From Branchiostoma belcheri (Eukaryota > Chordata > Leptocardii > Amphioxiformes > Branchiostomatidae): 64,000 bases of DNA. Shown one piece after another: positions 10,834 to 22,300 of the stretch. Where the stretch lies: positions 3,046,122 to 3,110,121 of the forward strand of contig NW_017804464.1 in the NCBI RefSeq assembly GCF_001625305.1, written 5' to 3'. Each line of letters opens with the position of its first letter. Within the stretch, counting starts at the first letter, position 1. A program made the translations under genes and the position numbers. The notes under the pieces are model-generated. The model saw nothing but the letters and a program-made list of their open reading frames with translations, was not told the origin of the DNA and made no database searches.

Positions 10834-13800
10834 GTATATATATATATATTATTAATGTCCTTACCTGTTGAACAAGCGGAAAGACCCGGACATGTCTGTG
10901 TCTCACTCGCTGTTCCCTCACAGTCCCGTCCTCCATATGCAGGGCTGGGGTTGTCACATGTCCGGGTTCTGGTCATGTTTCCCTCTCCACAGGATACACT
11001 GCAGGATGACCAGTCACCCCACTCTGACCAGCCTCCATCAACTGCGATAAAGAAACAAGGATGTAGTAGTAGTAGTAAGCCTTTATCTAAACTCGAAAGC
11101 TTGTTCGGTACATACATATGACCGCTTTTCAACAAGGTGGAGGGTGAGGGCGGGGTCACGGATACTATTAGGTTGCAAACAAGTATTTTAGTAGAATATT
11201 CTTCAATCAGTGACTGATTTTGAAAGGTAGAAAGACGTACCTCCAAATTTTCGATGTCAACTGTACATCTTGATAAAAAACAGTCACTGTTAGAAGAATG
11301 CTCCACTACTTTTTTTACGTGACTGATGAACCTCTTCAACGACAAACATGTCTTTATTTTTTAGACTCAATAAGGCTGATACAAAAGGAAGCTGAACAAA
11401 ATACATGTTCCAGCATGTCAAAGGATGTAGCTTTACCTGGTGCTGCTGTCCGAATGATGTTACTAGGACCTTCTCCTCCAGTCCCCCCTGTTCCTGGTCT
11501 CGTCAACACGACTGTGATGTTGTACTCTGTGTCCTGTGGAAGGCCTGACAGCTGAAACTGTTGTTGTCCAGGCGGAACGTCCACCTCCTGCCATTGTCCC
11601 GTGGGCAGCTGCTGATACCGCAAGGTTATTTTCTCAAGCGGTCCATCTCCATCGTGTGGGAGGCTGTTGATGTTTACAAGGATGAAGTCAAGGCCAACAT
11701 CGGCACTGGTTGGCCCGTTCATGGGAGAGGGTGGAACTGGAAAGAAACAGATAATAAGAATATTATAGCATCAGAATGCCGTTATAAGTTTATACGTTTA
11801 CATATACATATTGCTTAAGAAATGTGCATTTTTCAGCTATTCATATAATGAATAATCAACTGGAAAAAGTTTTCCGTTACCTTTCACAGCAATGGTTATA
11901 GGTTGAGAGTTGACAACCCCAGCTATGGTGGTTACGCTGCATGTATACTGGCCGTCAACATCACGGGAAGCCTCCTCGAACACAAAAGTACTGAAAACAG
12001 CGGTAGCGTTCGAAAGTGCACTAGAAGCTTGATGAACAACTCCATTGTCTGACTTTGTCAAGATGAAGTTAGTTTTGCTTGGCTCCGGGTCACCAATTGC
12101 TCCACATGTTACGATCACGCTCTGTCTAAGATTGACCTCAACATCACGAGGATTTAAAACAATGGACGGTGCCATTCCTGAAAATGAAGTAAAAAATATC
12201 ATTGGGAAAGATCATGTACGATACAAATTTATACCAGGAGTTTGTGAATATTGATGTGGACTGGATGTCATATATTCTTGCGGCGCCCAACAAGGGTTGC
12301 ACATATAGATACAGTGCCATCCATACAGCACCTTTTATAGGTACGACTTGGGGGTATTTCTCGTGCAATGCGTCATACCGCAGCGAAACTCAACGAATGT
12401 GGAAATAACTATGCCAGCGCAGGGCAAAAAAAGTCAGGGGTCTATGACCTGACTACCTGATATTGTGTAAAAATGCCAACAGGAAAAGGGTTAAGAGAGG
12501 CAAATTAAAACCCACTGAAATAGAATAACCATTTTACGTACCCGTGATGTTTATGAACGCAGGAAAGGTGTAGTCCTGACCGTTGTATGTGACCGAACAT
12601 TCAAGCTGCAACTGGCCAAGCCGCTCAGGTGGGGTTAATGTCCACACAGCCTGCCGACCATCCCATGCATACTGTGACGTCAGAGCGACCTCGTTCCCAG
12701 GAACACTTGCTACCACCGCCTGACAGTCGTCTGTTGTCCATGGATGGCAGCTGCAGGTCACGTTAGCTGTGGTCTCGCGTACATCAGAGATGTGGACTGA
12801 GGAAGGGTCTAAGGCGATGCGAAATTCTGGAAAAACAAAATAGACTTTAATGTCACAGGTGGTGCATTGGTGTATTATAATTGCTCTTTTATAAGAATCG
12901 ACATGTTCAAGACAGACTCAAGACAGACTGTGGTTTGATTAGAGTACATGCAAACTGTAGATTCACCATGAACATAATATGATACAAATGTATCGGACTT
13001 TTAATCCGTAGTTATGGCCATTTTAAAAATAAATAACCGTTTTCTTTTGAATCAGAACTCCGTACATTTTGGCTTCAGGCTCCTATTGTACTTGGTGACA
13101 GTGAGTTCCACTCTGCGATAGTTCGAGGAAAGAATGAGTTTTTCAATCCTTGGTTGATAACTCTGGTACTTGAAGGCATGGCTATTTCTTGTTCTCTTCT
13201 GGGCTGGTATTAGGTACTTGGTAGTTGGGACGTCCACCAGTTTATTAGTCATTTTGTACATCATGCATAGTCTGAACATCTTTCTTTTGTCTTCCAGTGA
13301 GGCCCACTGTAGGTTTCTTTTCATTTCCGTGACACTAGCACCTCTTTCATAGTTGTTCATACAGAATCTTGCAGCTTGATTCTGTACCCTTTCCAATTTG
13401 TCTTTGTCTTTCTTTGTATATGGATCCCATACTGTCGCGGCATATTCTAGGTTTGGTCTTACAAGTGACGTGTATGCAAGTGATTTTACTCTAGTTGGAC
13501 AAGCCCACAGATTACGTTTAATCAATCCCAGTGTCTGTTTCGCCTTAATTGTGATATTATTAACATGTGCACCCCACCTCAGACCGCTTGTCACCGTGAC
13601 GCCCAGAGACGGATGGATTTTTGTGTTTGCTAAAGCCTGACCACAAAACTGGTAGCTAGTTGCATGTGGTGTTGATTTGTTTGTTATGTGCATAATGTAG
13701 CATTTTTCGGGATTAAACTGCATGAACCATTTGCTTTGCCATTTTTCCAGGGTGTTCAGGTCTTTTTGGAGAAGTTGTGAGTCGGTCTGTGTAGAAAGCT

Positions 13801-16800
13801 CTACATACAACAGACAGTCATCGGCAAATAACCTCACATTAGAGTCAAGCTGAAATAAAAAGACTATGCCAAAGTTATGCATACTAAACTAATTGCATAT
13901 TTAAAATTCTATGCCTAAGTTATGCAAACACTTACGCAAATATCCGGATACAACAATATCACAATATGTGATTATGTTATCACATACCTTGTTCAAATTG
14001 TGTTGAAAAAGATTTTGGTAAGATAACAACTCACTCTTCTCCTGACATGTTGGTCCTCTCCAGTCCCCCGTACACAGACATCCCTTGTTGACGTCACAGG
14101 TCCCTCCGTTCGCACAGTTACACTGTTTGGAACATCCTGGACCGTATTCGTTTGTATCGCAGACTGAGTAGAGGTGTACAGAAATATTTATCATTTCAAG
14201 CTGCCAAGCGTATCCCGTAGACATGGTCAAGTTTGGCCAAAGATTCACTAAGACTTACCTGTATCACAGTCGAATCCCTTGTATCCGTTGGCGCACTCAC
14301 AGCCGTAAGGATCCGGCAGACAGATGAGGGACTTCTGACAGGTCCTGCCGCCGTCATTACAGGACCACTGGCACGACTGGCCGTACTGGGAGGACTGGGA
14401 ACAGGCTGGAATAGCAAAACAAAAATCAAAACATGATCAAGAAAGGTGCTACGCCTTGACTAGTTTCAGTTTGTGTCCTGAAAAGTCCTCAATCTGATTC
14501 CTATATTATTATCAGACTATGTAAATTTGATGTTGTATATGTGTTTTTGTATGGGGGAGGGCAACTTGAAAAGGTGCGTACGCACCTGCACATGTTTTGC
14601 CCCCCCCTTCACTTTGTGAAAAATCAAAATAAACAAATAAATGCGTATCGTGATTCGTGTACCTAATTCACAGTTGTCCCCAGTAAACCCCGGCGGACAG
14701 ATGCAGTCCCCGGTGTCGTCACACCAGCCTCCGTGGTAGCACAAACACGGAGTGGAACAACCAGGACCGGTACTGTTAGATGGACAAGCTGAAATGCAAT
14801 TTTGAAAAATAGTAAAGCGATTAGTTCATATCTACAAATAAGAAATTAGACCTGCGTCATCATGTAGAATTTAGAAAATAGTTTTATAATATTGCCTCAT
14901 TTTAGGGGCTATTTAGCATGCAATATTTTCATAAACGATATTGAAATGCACTTGTATAATTACACAAAACTTACCAGTGACTATTACTCTGATATAGCTA
15001 CGTAACCAGGCGGACCCTCCACTGCCGACATCAATGCTGTATATTCCATCATCCTCTTGAGACGCGATCGGAAGGGCCAAGCTGTACTCCGCGTCTTGCA
15101 CAGAAGCTGGCGTTGTTACCGGATTTGACCCACCAGCCTTAAGCAACCTTATTGCGCTTACTCCGCACCAGGTCGTTGTGCGCACTTTTATAGACAACGT
15201 TTCCCCCAGAGTTGCACGGTGGGTGTAGGACAACGGCTTAACGCAGGCTGAAAGGAAATATCAACATGTCACGTTATCATCTGCTCTAGTGTCCACCGTA
15301 ACATAAGACATCGTTATACATAGTTCTGTTAGATGGTCTACATCATGTCAATTGGATGAAATATGTATTTGCTCATATAATGGCTTTTATTAATTAAGGT
15401 TGGCATATCACTGGTCTCAAAACACAATATTGGTTGAATATAACGTCAATACAATAATATGCTTCTGCCACATTTGGTGTTTTTCTCGTTTCTAATGTTC
15501 ATGTTCATCAAATATTTGTAATAAGTTTGAACACCGAAACAAAGTCTCCCACCTGTGTTAAGAATTTTGACAGTAGACACCTTGCTGGTGACGCCGTCTT
15601 TAGTTCCACTGCAGGAGAAAACCCCGATAATGTCCTCTCTGTAGCTATTGGTGACGGAAGATGGTGGATAAACTCTTGTTGTGACCTTCCATATGCCAGA
15701 TTCCCATGTAGTTCCCCTTTGTGGTGTAAAACTAGTCCCGCCTGGTGAATAGTCGACCTTGAAGAAATAGTTGGTCTGTATATTCTGCCCAACGACAGTT
15801 CCGTCAGTTATGCAGATGAAGAAAGTTTCCCCGTCCACCTCGGCGTTGGTTCCTGCCTCTAGGTGCGGGATCAGCGGGTACTGGTTCAAGAGCGCCACGT
15901 CTACTCCACCTTGAACAAGAGAAATTATACCAAAAGGAACACGATATTAGCCTATCGTCATTTTCATCGCAATCATTATATTGTACATTTACAACTGAAT
16001 TCTGGACAAAACGTTTGTGTTATAGTGTGACTTAATAATATATATATTGACTTTATAACTTTGACTTGACTGCTGTGATTTCTATGTTACTTTAGACCTG
16101 TAACTACGACAATGTTGTCCCTGCTTCTTCGACTTCTCTTCTACAAAACATGCACTGAAATAATAATTCTTTACACTTGCGGCCTTACTTACATGTCGAC
16201 TGAACTGTAATCTAATCTCTGCATACGAAATACGACCTACTTATCATTACGGACTGTCCATGAATGCTGAGGGGCGAAAATCAAAGATTAGGCCAAGGAA
16301 TGGCTTAAAAGCATTTAAGCTTGGACCATGAGCTTGCACTCAAGGGTGCTGACACCTGTCTGTCTCTAGTCTAGAGAGAATGGAAAACACATTAGAAATG
16401 AAAGTACTACTATTTTTACGGAACACTTCCTGATCCATCCCTTATAACATTGCTCTTGCCCCCTGTCGCCCTTGATTCCGTTGGTATAATGTCACAAACA
16501 CTACACAACATGAAATACATGTTTCACTGTTTTTCATCCATGTTTCGTGGATCTATTTTATATCCCATGCAATGGCCACAGCACGGAAGTATGACTTAGA
16601 ATTGGAGGTAACGGTCAAGGTATGTGTGCAGGCCAAACTGCATTTGTTTGTAACGGTACATGTTTAAAACATGTTTAAATGAGCATTAACGCAAAAGCAA
16701 CAAACGAAAAGGTCACACGAAACTGATCAATCATGTACATAAAGGGAATTCGATACAGTGTTGCATACAATAGAAGGCAGACTGGGGGAGGTATACATGT

Positions 16801-17036
16801 AACACTGCCATTTTCACCTGCCAGGTAATAATGTCGGTAACAACTCGCTTACCCAAACAGATCAGAAGGACAGTTTGTATTACAACATACCGTCACACTT
16901 CATTAGTTGTTCATACACACAGGAGTCCCCCTGAACCTCCGACGTGTCGCAAAATGAAGCAATTATTCTCACCTGTGTAGAATACGGCCGTACTAACTAG
17001 TACCGCGACAAGGAAGTATTCTGCACAGGCCGCCAT
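3317..17036 (-). CDS. Receptor tyrosine phosphatase with a Tie-like ectodomain
   Basis: I assembled 28 exons (4176 nt, 1391 aa plus stop) with phase agreement at every junction. The order is signal peptide (1-21), Ig (22-140), Ig-like (141-231), three EGF (232-365), a 95-aa module (366-460), Ig (461-559), FN3 (560-659), TSP1 (660-718), transmembrane segment (about 722-748), a proline-rich juxtamembrane region, catalytic PTP D1 (about 837-1122) and PTP D2 (about 1123-1391). The phosphatase half most resembles type R2B (PTPRK/M-like) tandem phosphatases, while the ectodomain matches Tie receptors, not the MAM-Ig-FN3 array usual for R2B. It should act at the plasma membrane, removing phosphate from tyrosines. 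The two downstream Tie-like kinase genes have the same ectodomain. Exon coordinates are in the next four entries. Confidence 0.9.
6347..6393. repeat. GA-rich microsatellite
   Basis: Imperfect AG repeats with a few substitutions, in an intron between the D1 and D2 exons of the phosphatase gene. Confidence 0.7.
6598..9279 (-). CDS. Phosphatase gene: catalytic PTP domain D1
   Basis: Exons are 9192-9279, 8872-8939, 8680-8716, 8389-8486, 7915-8037, 7608-7765, 7158-7293 and 6598-6747. The pTyr-loop [25 protein letters not shown] (Asp about residue 994), [10 protein letters not shown] (nucleophile Cys about 1026, split by an intron within the Ser codon) and the Q-loop NMVQT are all intact, so D1 should be active. 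The sequence around LDMMMEMF and [12 protein letters not shown] is closest to R2B-type D1. Two transposon insertions (7317-7508 and about 8175-8372) lie in its introns and do not touch coding sequence. Confidence 0.92.
7317..7508. mobile_element. MITE with 39-bp terminal inverted repeats
   Basis: The element starts TAGCCTCCTTC and ends GAAGGAGGCTA. Its 39-base arms (7317-7355 and 7470-7508) pair with about two mismatches. The interior is GC-rich with a G run and no ORF. It looks like a non-autonomous DNA transposon, possibly flanked by TA. It sits in an intron of the phosphatase D1 region. Confidence 0.8.
8175..8372 (-). mobile_element. tRNA-derived SINE
   Basis: Read on the minus strand, it has an A-box-like GTGGCGTAGCGGCAGAG, then a B box GGGTTCGAGTCC, then an unrelated body ending near ACATGTTGGTA. 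Related copies lie near 37812-37928 and 44637-44818. It is in a phosphatase intron between 8037 and 8486. Confidence 0.7.
9628..10557 (-). CDS. Phosphatase gene: transmembrane and juxtamembrane exons
   Basis: Exons are 10464-10557 (transmembrane; [18 protein letters not shown] then WRR stop-transfer), 10194-10288 and 9628-9791. The transmembrane exon ends in phase 2, as in both kinase genes. The juxtamembrane region is rich in Pro and Ser and includes [10 protein letters not shown] and [10 protein letters not shown], candidate tyrosine and SH3 sites. The transmembrane exon and its flanking introns are nearly identical to those of the intact kinase gene at 50840-50933, but the next exon is unrelated, so the kinase/phosphatase switch lies here. 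Confidence 0.85.
9841..10098. repeat. Interspersed intronic repeat (GTAACATTTGC family), copy 1
   Basis: It begins GGTAACATTTGCAAAGCAA and ends near AACAATATGTTTTCCTTCGG. The same element, with variable GAA content, lies at about 19632-19945 and 47503-47806, and partial copies occur near 23101 and 26103-26168. It is probably a non-autonomous mobile element. I could not define its terminal repeats. Confidence 0.5.
10774..10850. repeat. (TA)n/(TATG)n microsatellite
   Basis: A pure to near-pure TA tract with TATG interruptions, in the intron between the TSP1 and transmembrane exons of the phosphatase gene. The matching intron of the intact kinase gene has only a short version near 51145-51190. 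Confidence 0.9.
10865..17036 (-). CDS. Phosphatase gene: signal peptide and ectodomain exons
   Basis: Exons in transcript order are 16973-17036 (signal peptide), 15553-15909 (Ig1), 14975-15247 (Ig-like 2), 14663-14788, 14259-14405 and 14035-14163 (EGF1-3), 12542-12826 (95-aa Cys module), 11881-12177 (Ig), 11437-11736 (FN3) and 10865-11041 (TSP1). Every intron between them is phase 1. Tie hallmarks are visible: CICPPGF in EGF1, CLPDPYGC in EGF2, GCLC in EGF3, [10 protein letters not shown] in the third Ig, and DGDGPL with TEYN in FN3. The TSP1 exon has [10 protein letters not shown], a typical C-mannosylation (WxxW) context. Vertebrate Tie1/Tie2 continue with more FN3 domains at this point and have no TSP1. 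A LINE fragment sits in the intron between the EGF3 and Cys-module exons. Confidence 0.88.
13048..13857 (-). mobile_element. 5'-truncated CR1-like LINE, 3' part of the reverse transcriptase ORF
   Basis: An open minus-strand frame of about 270 codons contains FADDCLLY (the RT catalytic FADD box), a following helix with [17 protein letters not shown], and the RT thumb and C-terminal region ending in KCTEF and a stop. This is typical of the 3' end of non-LTR (CR1/Jockey-type) ORF2. The 5' part is missing. It lies in the intron between the EGF3 and Cys-module exons, in the same direction as the host gene. A shorter relic of the same family is at 37603-37720. Confidence 0.88.
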
Positions 17037-19309
17037 CTTGGTCTCGCGGCGTTGTTTGTTAACGGTTCCAAACCTTTGCCAACGGTCTGAGGAATGTACA
17101 CGTCAGTTAATCATTTACAAACATGACCACAGGTCATGAGATTATAGATAACCATATAGCACTTCAGGTGTGTAGTGGATACATTGTCCGCCCAATTGTG
17201 TAGGTGTACTTATAGTAATAAATCATCAATTCTTAGAGAGGGGACCTTAATATGAACAGCACTTTTCACTATATGTTTAGCAAAGCGAACTGAGGTAAAT
17301 GAAAGAACGGGGATGAATCTGACTATTTCTAAAGGCTGACAAACAAAACAGTTCAGGAAGTTAGGCCAATCTGCAAACAGTAAAGATTTGTGTCTAGAAT
17401 GTGATAGCATAGTGGCTACACTAAAAGCCTTAGAATACAACATTTTCATCTGTTCTCGCTATTATGTGTTTACCTGGTATACACTCATTCCAGCTGCAAG
17501 GTTCAGTCCCCTTGACCCATGATCAGGGATCAATATTCAGAATATTGTAGTTTTACTTTCACCATTATGAGTCCCTGTTACGTCCGCTAACCTTAGTTAT
17601 ACCCTGTGGACAAAGAAGCGTTTTCCCCTCTACAAATTAGCCAAAACATCAACAAATTATTCCACTGTATTGAATAACGGTTACTCCTTAATGAGTTAAA
17701 ACGACCGTGGACATTGTGGACAGTTTCCATGGCATGCAGGCGTGCTATTTGCAGAGCGCAGAAATAATGTCTTTAAATGCCAACAGAGCTTGCTCAACTT
17801 CCTCTTGGAATGTAAATAAAACTTCGTTTGTTGTTCAAAGGTGTTCACGGTTCAGTGCGATCATTGCTCTGTTGCGCAGGTATAATGGAAGAATGGTTCT
17901 GTACTAACCCTTGACCCATTGCACCGACATTTACTTTGCAAGTAGATTAATACTTGAAGTACTAGCCCCCCCCCCCATCCAGCACGTTAGAAATGTGTTG
18001 TACATTTATCGATATCAATGTACGTTGGAAAATTCATGTTTGAATCACTACAAAAGCGACACCATATTGTAAATAGCTGATATATCCCCTGAATTACAGA
18101 ATATAATAATACTCTTCCTAAGAAAACACAATAGATTAGCTTTAGTATCATTATGGACTAGCTCGTTAGAATTATATCTTAGTATTAGTTTATGTATGTA
18201 CCATTGTTGTTTCTTTGCCATATATTGTACCAGCTACAGTTGTTGAGCAATAAAGTTGATTTTGATTTTTTATCGTGCTATGGTTGGGTGGAGGAATTCG
18301 TTATCCATGTAGCGCAAAGGCTTTGATAATAATAGAACAAAAAATAGACAGGATAGAAGTGTATTATCTAAAACAAACGATCGCCCACCTTCATATTTAG
18401 CTTGATCAGACTGTACAACATGGAATATGAAGAAGTGTTGAGTAAAAATTGTCCATGGTTGTCTTCTTTATTTTGCAAACTTAACAGGAACCTTTAAACG
18501 TGTTTTAAACCAAGTAAGATAACACGTTGATATCAATTATTTGGGTACTAGATAAAGCGTGATGTATAACTACTATGCCACGCAAGAACATTTGAAAAAA
18601 TATTGGTCTATATACAAGTATTATTTGGCTCATTGGATTATAACTATTTTCCTTGAATGATGTAAAGTACTTAAGCTGGGCGACAGAGTTATGAATGATA
18701 TTATGAAACATGGTGGCCATGATAAATGCAATTGATTCAAAACGTTATTAACAACCAATAATGTGATAAAAAACACAGAAACAAAACAGTGTATAGCTGA
18801 ACAAAGACACCTTTAACAGCACTGAATCACACCCAAACTTTAAATGTAAATGTAAATGTAAATGTACATGTACATTATATGCTTAAGATGACAGAAAATA
18901 ACATAAGAATAACTGTTAAAAAATGAACTCAAAATAATAAGTGTTATGTTAAAAAAAAATAACACCGAAAATTCCAAACCATCCCTTCCACCTCACACAG
19001 ACAACACGAAGCCTTGCAAGGCATACATGTAGCATCAGAACATTTAACAAGCATATATAATGATATGAATTTTTGCAACATTGAAGCATAAACATTTTTA
19101 CTTGATGTCAAAATTAGTACTCATGTTGTGAGATGGAATTCTAATTGATAATAAATGGAAGAAGGTGATAAACGTTATTATTAAAAGTACTGGTATTAAC
19201 GAATGATATTATGGTAAAAAGTGACTTCACATAAACAAAAACAGTCCGACGAAACACACTTTAACAGCACAGACACATTGACATGTAGACAGAAGTCAAC
19301 CTGTTCTTC
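17037..19309. other. Intergenic between phosphatase and first kinase gene
   Basis: The first bases upstream of 17036 resemble the leaders of the two kinase genes (a CTTTGCCAAC-like motif), so the three receptors share 5' ancestry. The stretch of about 18060-18270 ends in TTGAGCAATAAAGTTGATTTT and looks like the 3' tail of a LINE or a polyadenylation site on the plus strand. A (TAAATG)n microsatellite lies at 18838-18876. The region of about 18280-19309 is the 3' flank of the kinase gene and is duplicated at about 32040-33431. I see no other gene. Confidence 0.4.
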
Positions 19310-22300
19310 CTATCCTGTGAATGCATCATCACCATCATCCATGTCATCATTGTCATCAGAGTCAATCATCGCGTACTCAAAATCGTCATTATTCTCAATG
19401 TTGACGTAGCTCTGAAACAAGACGTAAAACTCACATGAAAACCTCGCAAATTTAAAGCTTACTGGTAACAATTGAATGCTTTATTCGTGGTAAAATTCTA
19501 GGAATTTTTCCTTACGTTTCACAATCTGACATCTTAATACAAACATGTGATTTAGCTATGCTTTGTTGCATTTGTCCAATTTATGTAGTGTTGAAATTGT
19601 AGAATATCTCCGATAATAATAATCACTAGAGATGTAACATTTGCAGAGCAACTGCATCATGTTTACCTTCGAATTCACACGGTCCAGCTTCAAACTACTG
19701 CTTTGTTTATTCTAAATCACATTCATACATATGGTTCTAAATCAAACACATTCATATATATGGTGACCATGCCGCCCCTCTTGAACTCAGTTCTGCATGG
19801 CACTTGTAACCCAACACCAGTTACCATGATGACAGATGTCTGATCCTGGTCATTGACCTTATTTGTTTGAAATGGAAGAAGAAGAAGAAGAAGAGGAAGA
19901 GGAAGAAACTGAGAAAACAATATGTTTTCCTTTGGTAAACATGACGATGACCCTAAATACCCTAAACACTGATGTTTAACCAATAGAATTGTATACTCAC
20001 GCTCTTGTCCTCCATCATGCCCTTCAGCTGTTCCACCAGGTCCGAGAAGGTCGGTCTGTCCTCAGGACGGCGCTGCCAGCACTGCAGCATCATCTGGTAC
20101 CTGGGCAGGAACAATATTTATGTACTTTTAATGATATGTCTCTTTTTGTTATGATTGTTTGTTTCGTCATGACAGTAATTTTGCTAGATAGAAAGCAACC
20201 CATATTCATTTTATTTTTATTCATATGTCATATTCCACCATTAGAATAATATCAATCTGAACAAGGAACTATAGTAGAGATACATATAGTATATTGCATT
20301 CACGGAGAAATTGAAGGATGCAGCTATTGGGTACAGGTATATATATAGAAGGTCAAAGCAAAACGTACAAGTCTTCATCGCAGTTCCTTGGCTTTGGCAG
20401 TCTGTATCCTTCACGCAGGCTTCTCAGCAGAGTTCTCGATTTCATTCCGCTGTACGGGGTTCCTCCTGAAACAATTAACACCATCGTTATCATCATTATG
20501 ATTTTGATACTATTATTATTTACAGTGTAAGGTTTTCGATACAAACATGAAAGGCATGAGTTATACGCTAACACAAAGCCAGTTAATCCTTCACACTTAC
20601 CCAAAGTGACAATCTCCCATAGTAGAATTCCAAAAGACCATCTGTAGTACAGTACATGGGATGAAAGCAAATAGTTTCAGTGAAAAATAAAGTCACTATT
20701 GGTAATTTCTTTAAACAAGAAAACTCCAAAGGGCCAATGTTATTTTGTGGTTGTCGATACTACCGCTGTGAAATAATTTAATCGACAGTTCAAACCTACA
20801 CGTCACTCTGGGTTGTGTAAATCCTCCTGCCCAGCGCCTCTAGCGCGGTGGAACGGAAAGGAACAGCTCTCTGTAATATAGAAAACAGTTGTCATCCACA
20901 ACATATGAATGATGGCTTTGATGCTGCGCAAGACAGATTGAATGTGCAAGGCAAGTTTGTTAATTACTTAGATTTTAGGTTTCGATTCATGCCTAGGTTA
21001 CCATATTGTTGTATACACTCACCTTGGATGTTTGCTCATAGATGCCTTCCCCACGTGACAGTCCGAAGTCAGCAACCTTGGCGATGAGACTGTCTGTGAG
21101 GAGAACATTTCTGGCCGCCAGGTCACGGTGGATCACCTGTCAAACAGAAAATGCACACGTATACAAAAGCACAATATACGGAGAAGATGTACACATGACT
21201 ATGTTCACAATATTTGTAGCCTGGGGCCCACTGGGCCCACACTGGGATATTACTTTGGTCCCAGTTTGCTATGGGTCTGGCATCCAGGCTACAACATTTG
21301 CTGCTTTCCAAAGACTCTAACTCACTGAACAATAATCCTAGTAACATACGTCTTTAGATGACAGGTGTTCCATCCCCGTTGCCACGTCACAGGTGATACG
21401 GAGGAGCTGGACCGGTGACAGGGTGGACACGGTGCCGACAGTCTGGCGGATGTTGGCGTAAGCCGGACTTGTCGTGTCCAGAACCCGAGACGTTCTCAGG
21501 TACTTCTTCAGATCGCCATTTCCAGCCATCTCTAAAGCCATATACTGCTGACCTGAAGATTGATTATTGGTTTTATTGTTTAGTAGTACTAGTGTACTAC
21601 TTTAGTCTAGTACTTTAGTCTAGTACTTAAGTCTAGTACTACTTTATTGTTTACACATTCATAATTATTTCTGGTCAAACGTGACATATCAAAAGTGACA
21701 GATCAATCTTAACTTTCATATCAAGCAAAAACTGGGAGGTTCACAAATCAGCCTTTCGTATTACCAGTGCTCACAGTATCAAGAAAATAATATGTTGGTA
21801 GAATAAAAGACCATGCTGCAGCAACCACAAACCTCTGTGCACATATTATATAAGTCTATTTTAAGATATAAATGTATCACCTTGGTAGTCACAGGTTCCC
21901 AGCAGGTTGATGATGTTGGGATGGTAGCCAACATAGCGCATGATGTCCACTTCTTGTTGAAAGTCCCGCCTGGCAGCCTCATCTGCATCTCCTTAAAAGA
22001 AAGAAAGACGTTTTCAATTGTTACACGAATGCGTTTAGCAGCCTTTCATATTTTATTACGTGAGTAGGAGTTTAGCTAACATAGTATTAGCATACATCAG
22101 GGTCAACATTTCATAATTAAACATTCCGTGTATATATCGTGACAGATTGAACTTGATTGGCATCTTCAACTTACGTTTCAGTACTTTGATTGCTGAAGGC
22201 ACCCTTAGGTTGACTGTACCCTTGCGGACCTCTCCAAAGTTGCCTGTTCCAAGCAGCTTTGGGGTAAGAGAGATGTCGTCCCAAGTCAACTCGCGGATGT

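Noticed and set aside
13852-13875. A TTTTTATTTCAG acceptor-like sequence exactly at the 5' edge of the LINE fragment
   Set aside because: The upstream exon ends in phase 1, and entering here would meet a stop at once. It is probably chance; the LINE is intronic.
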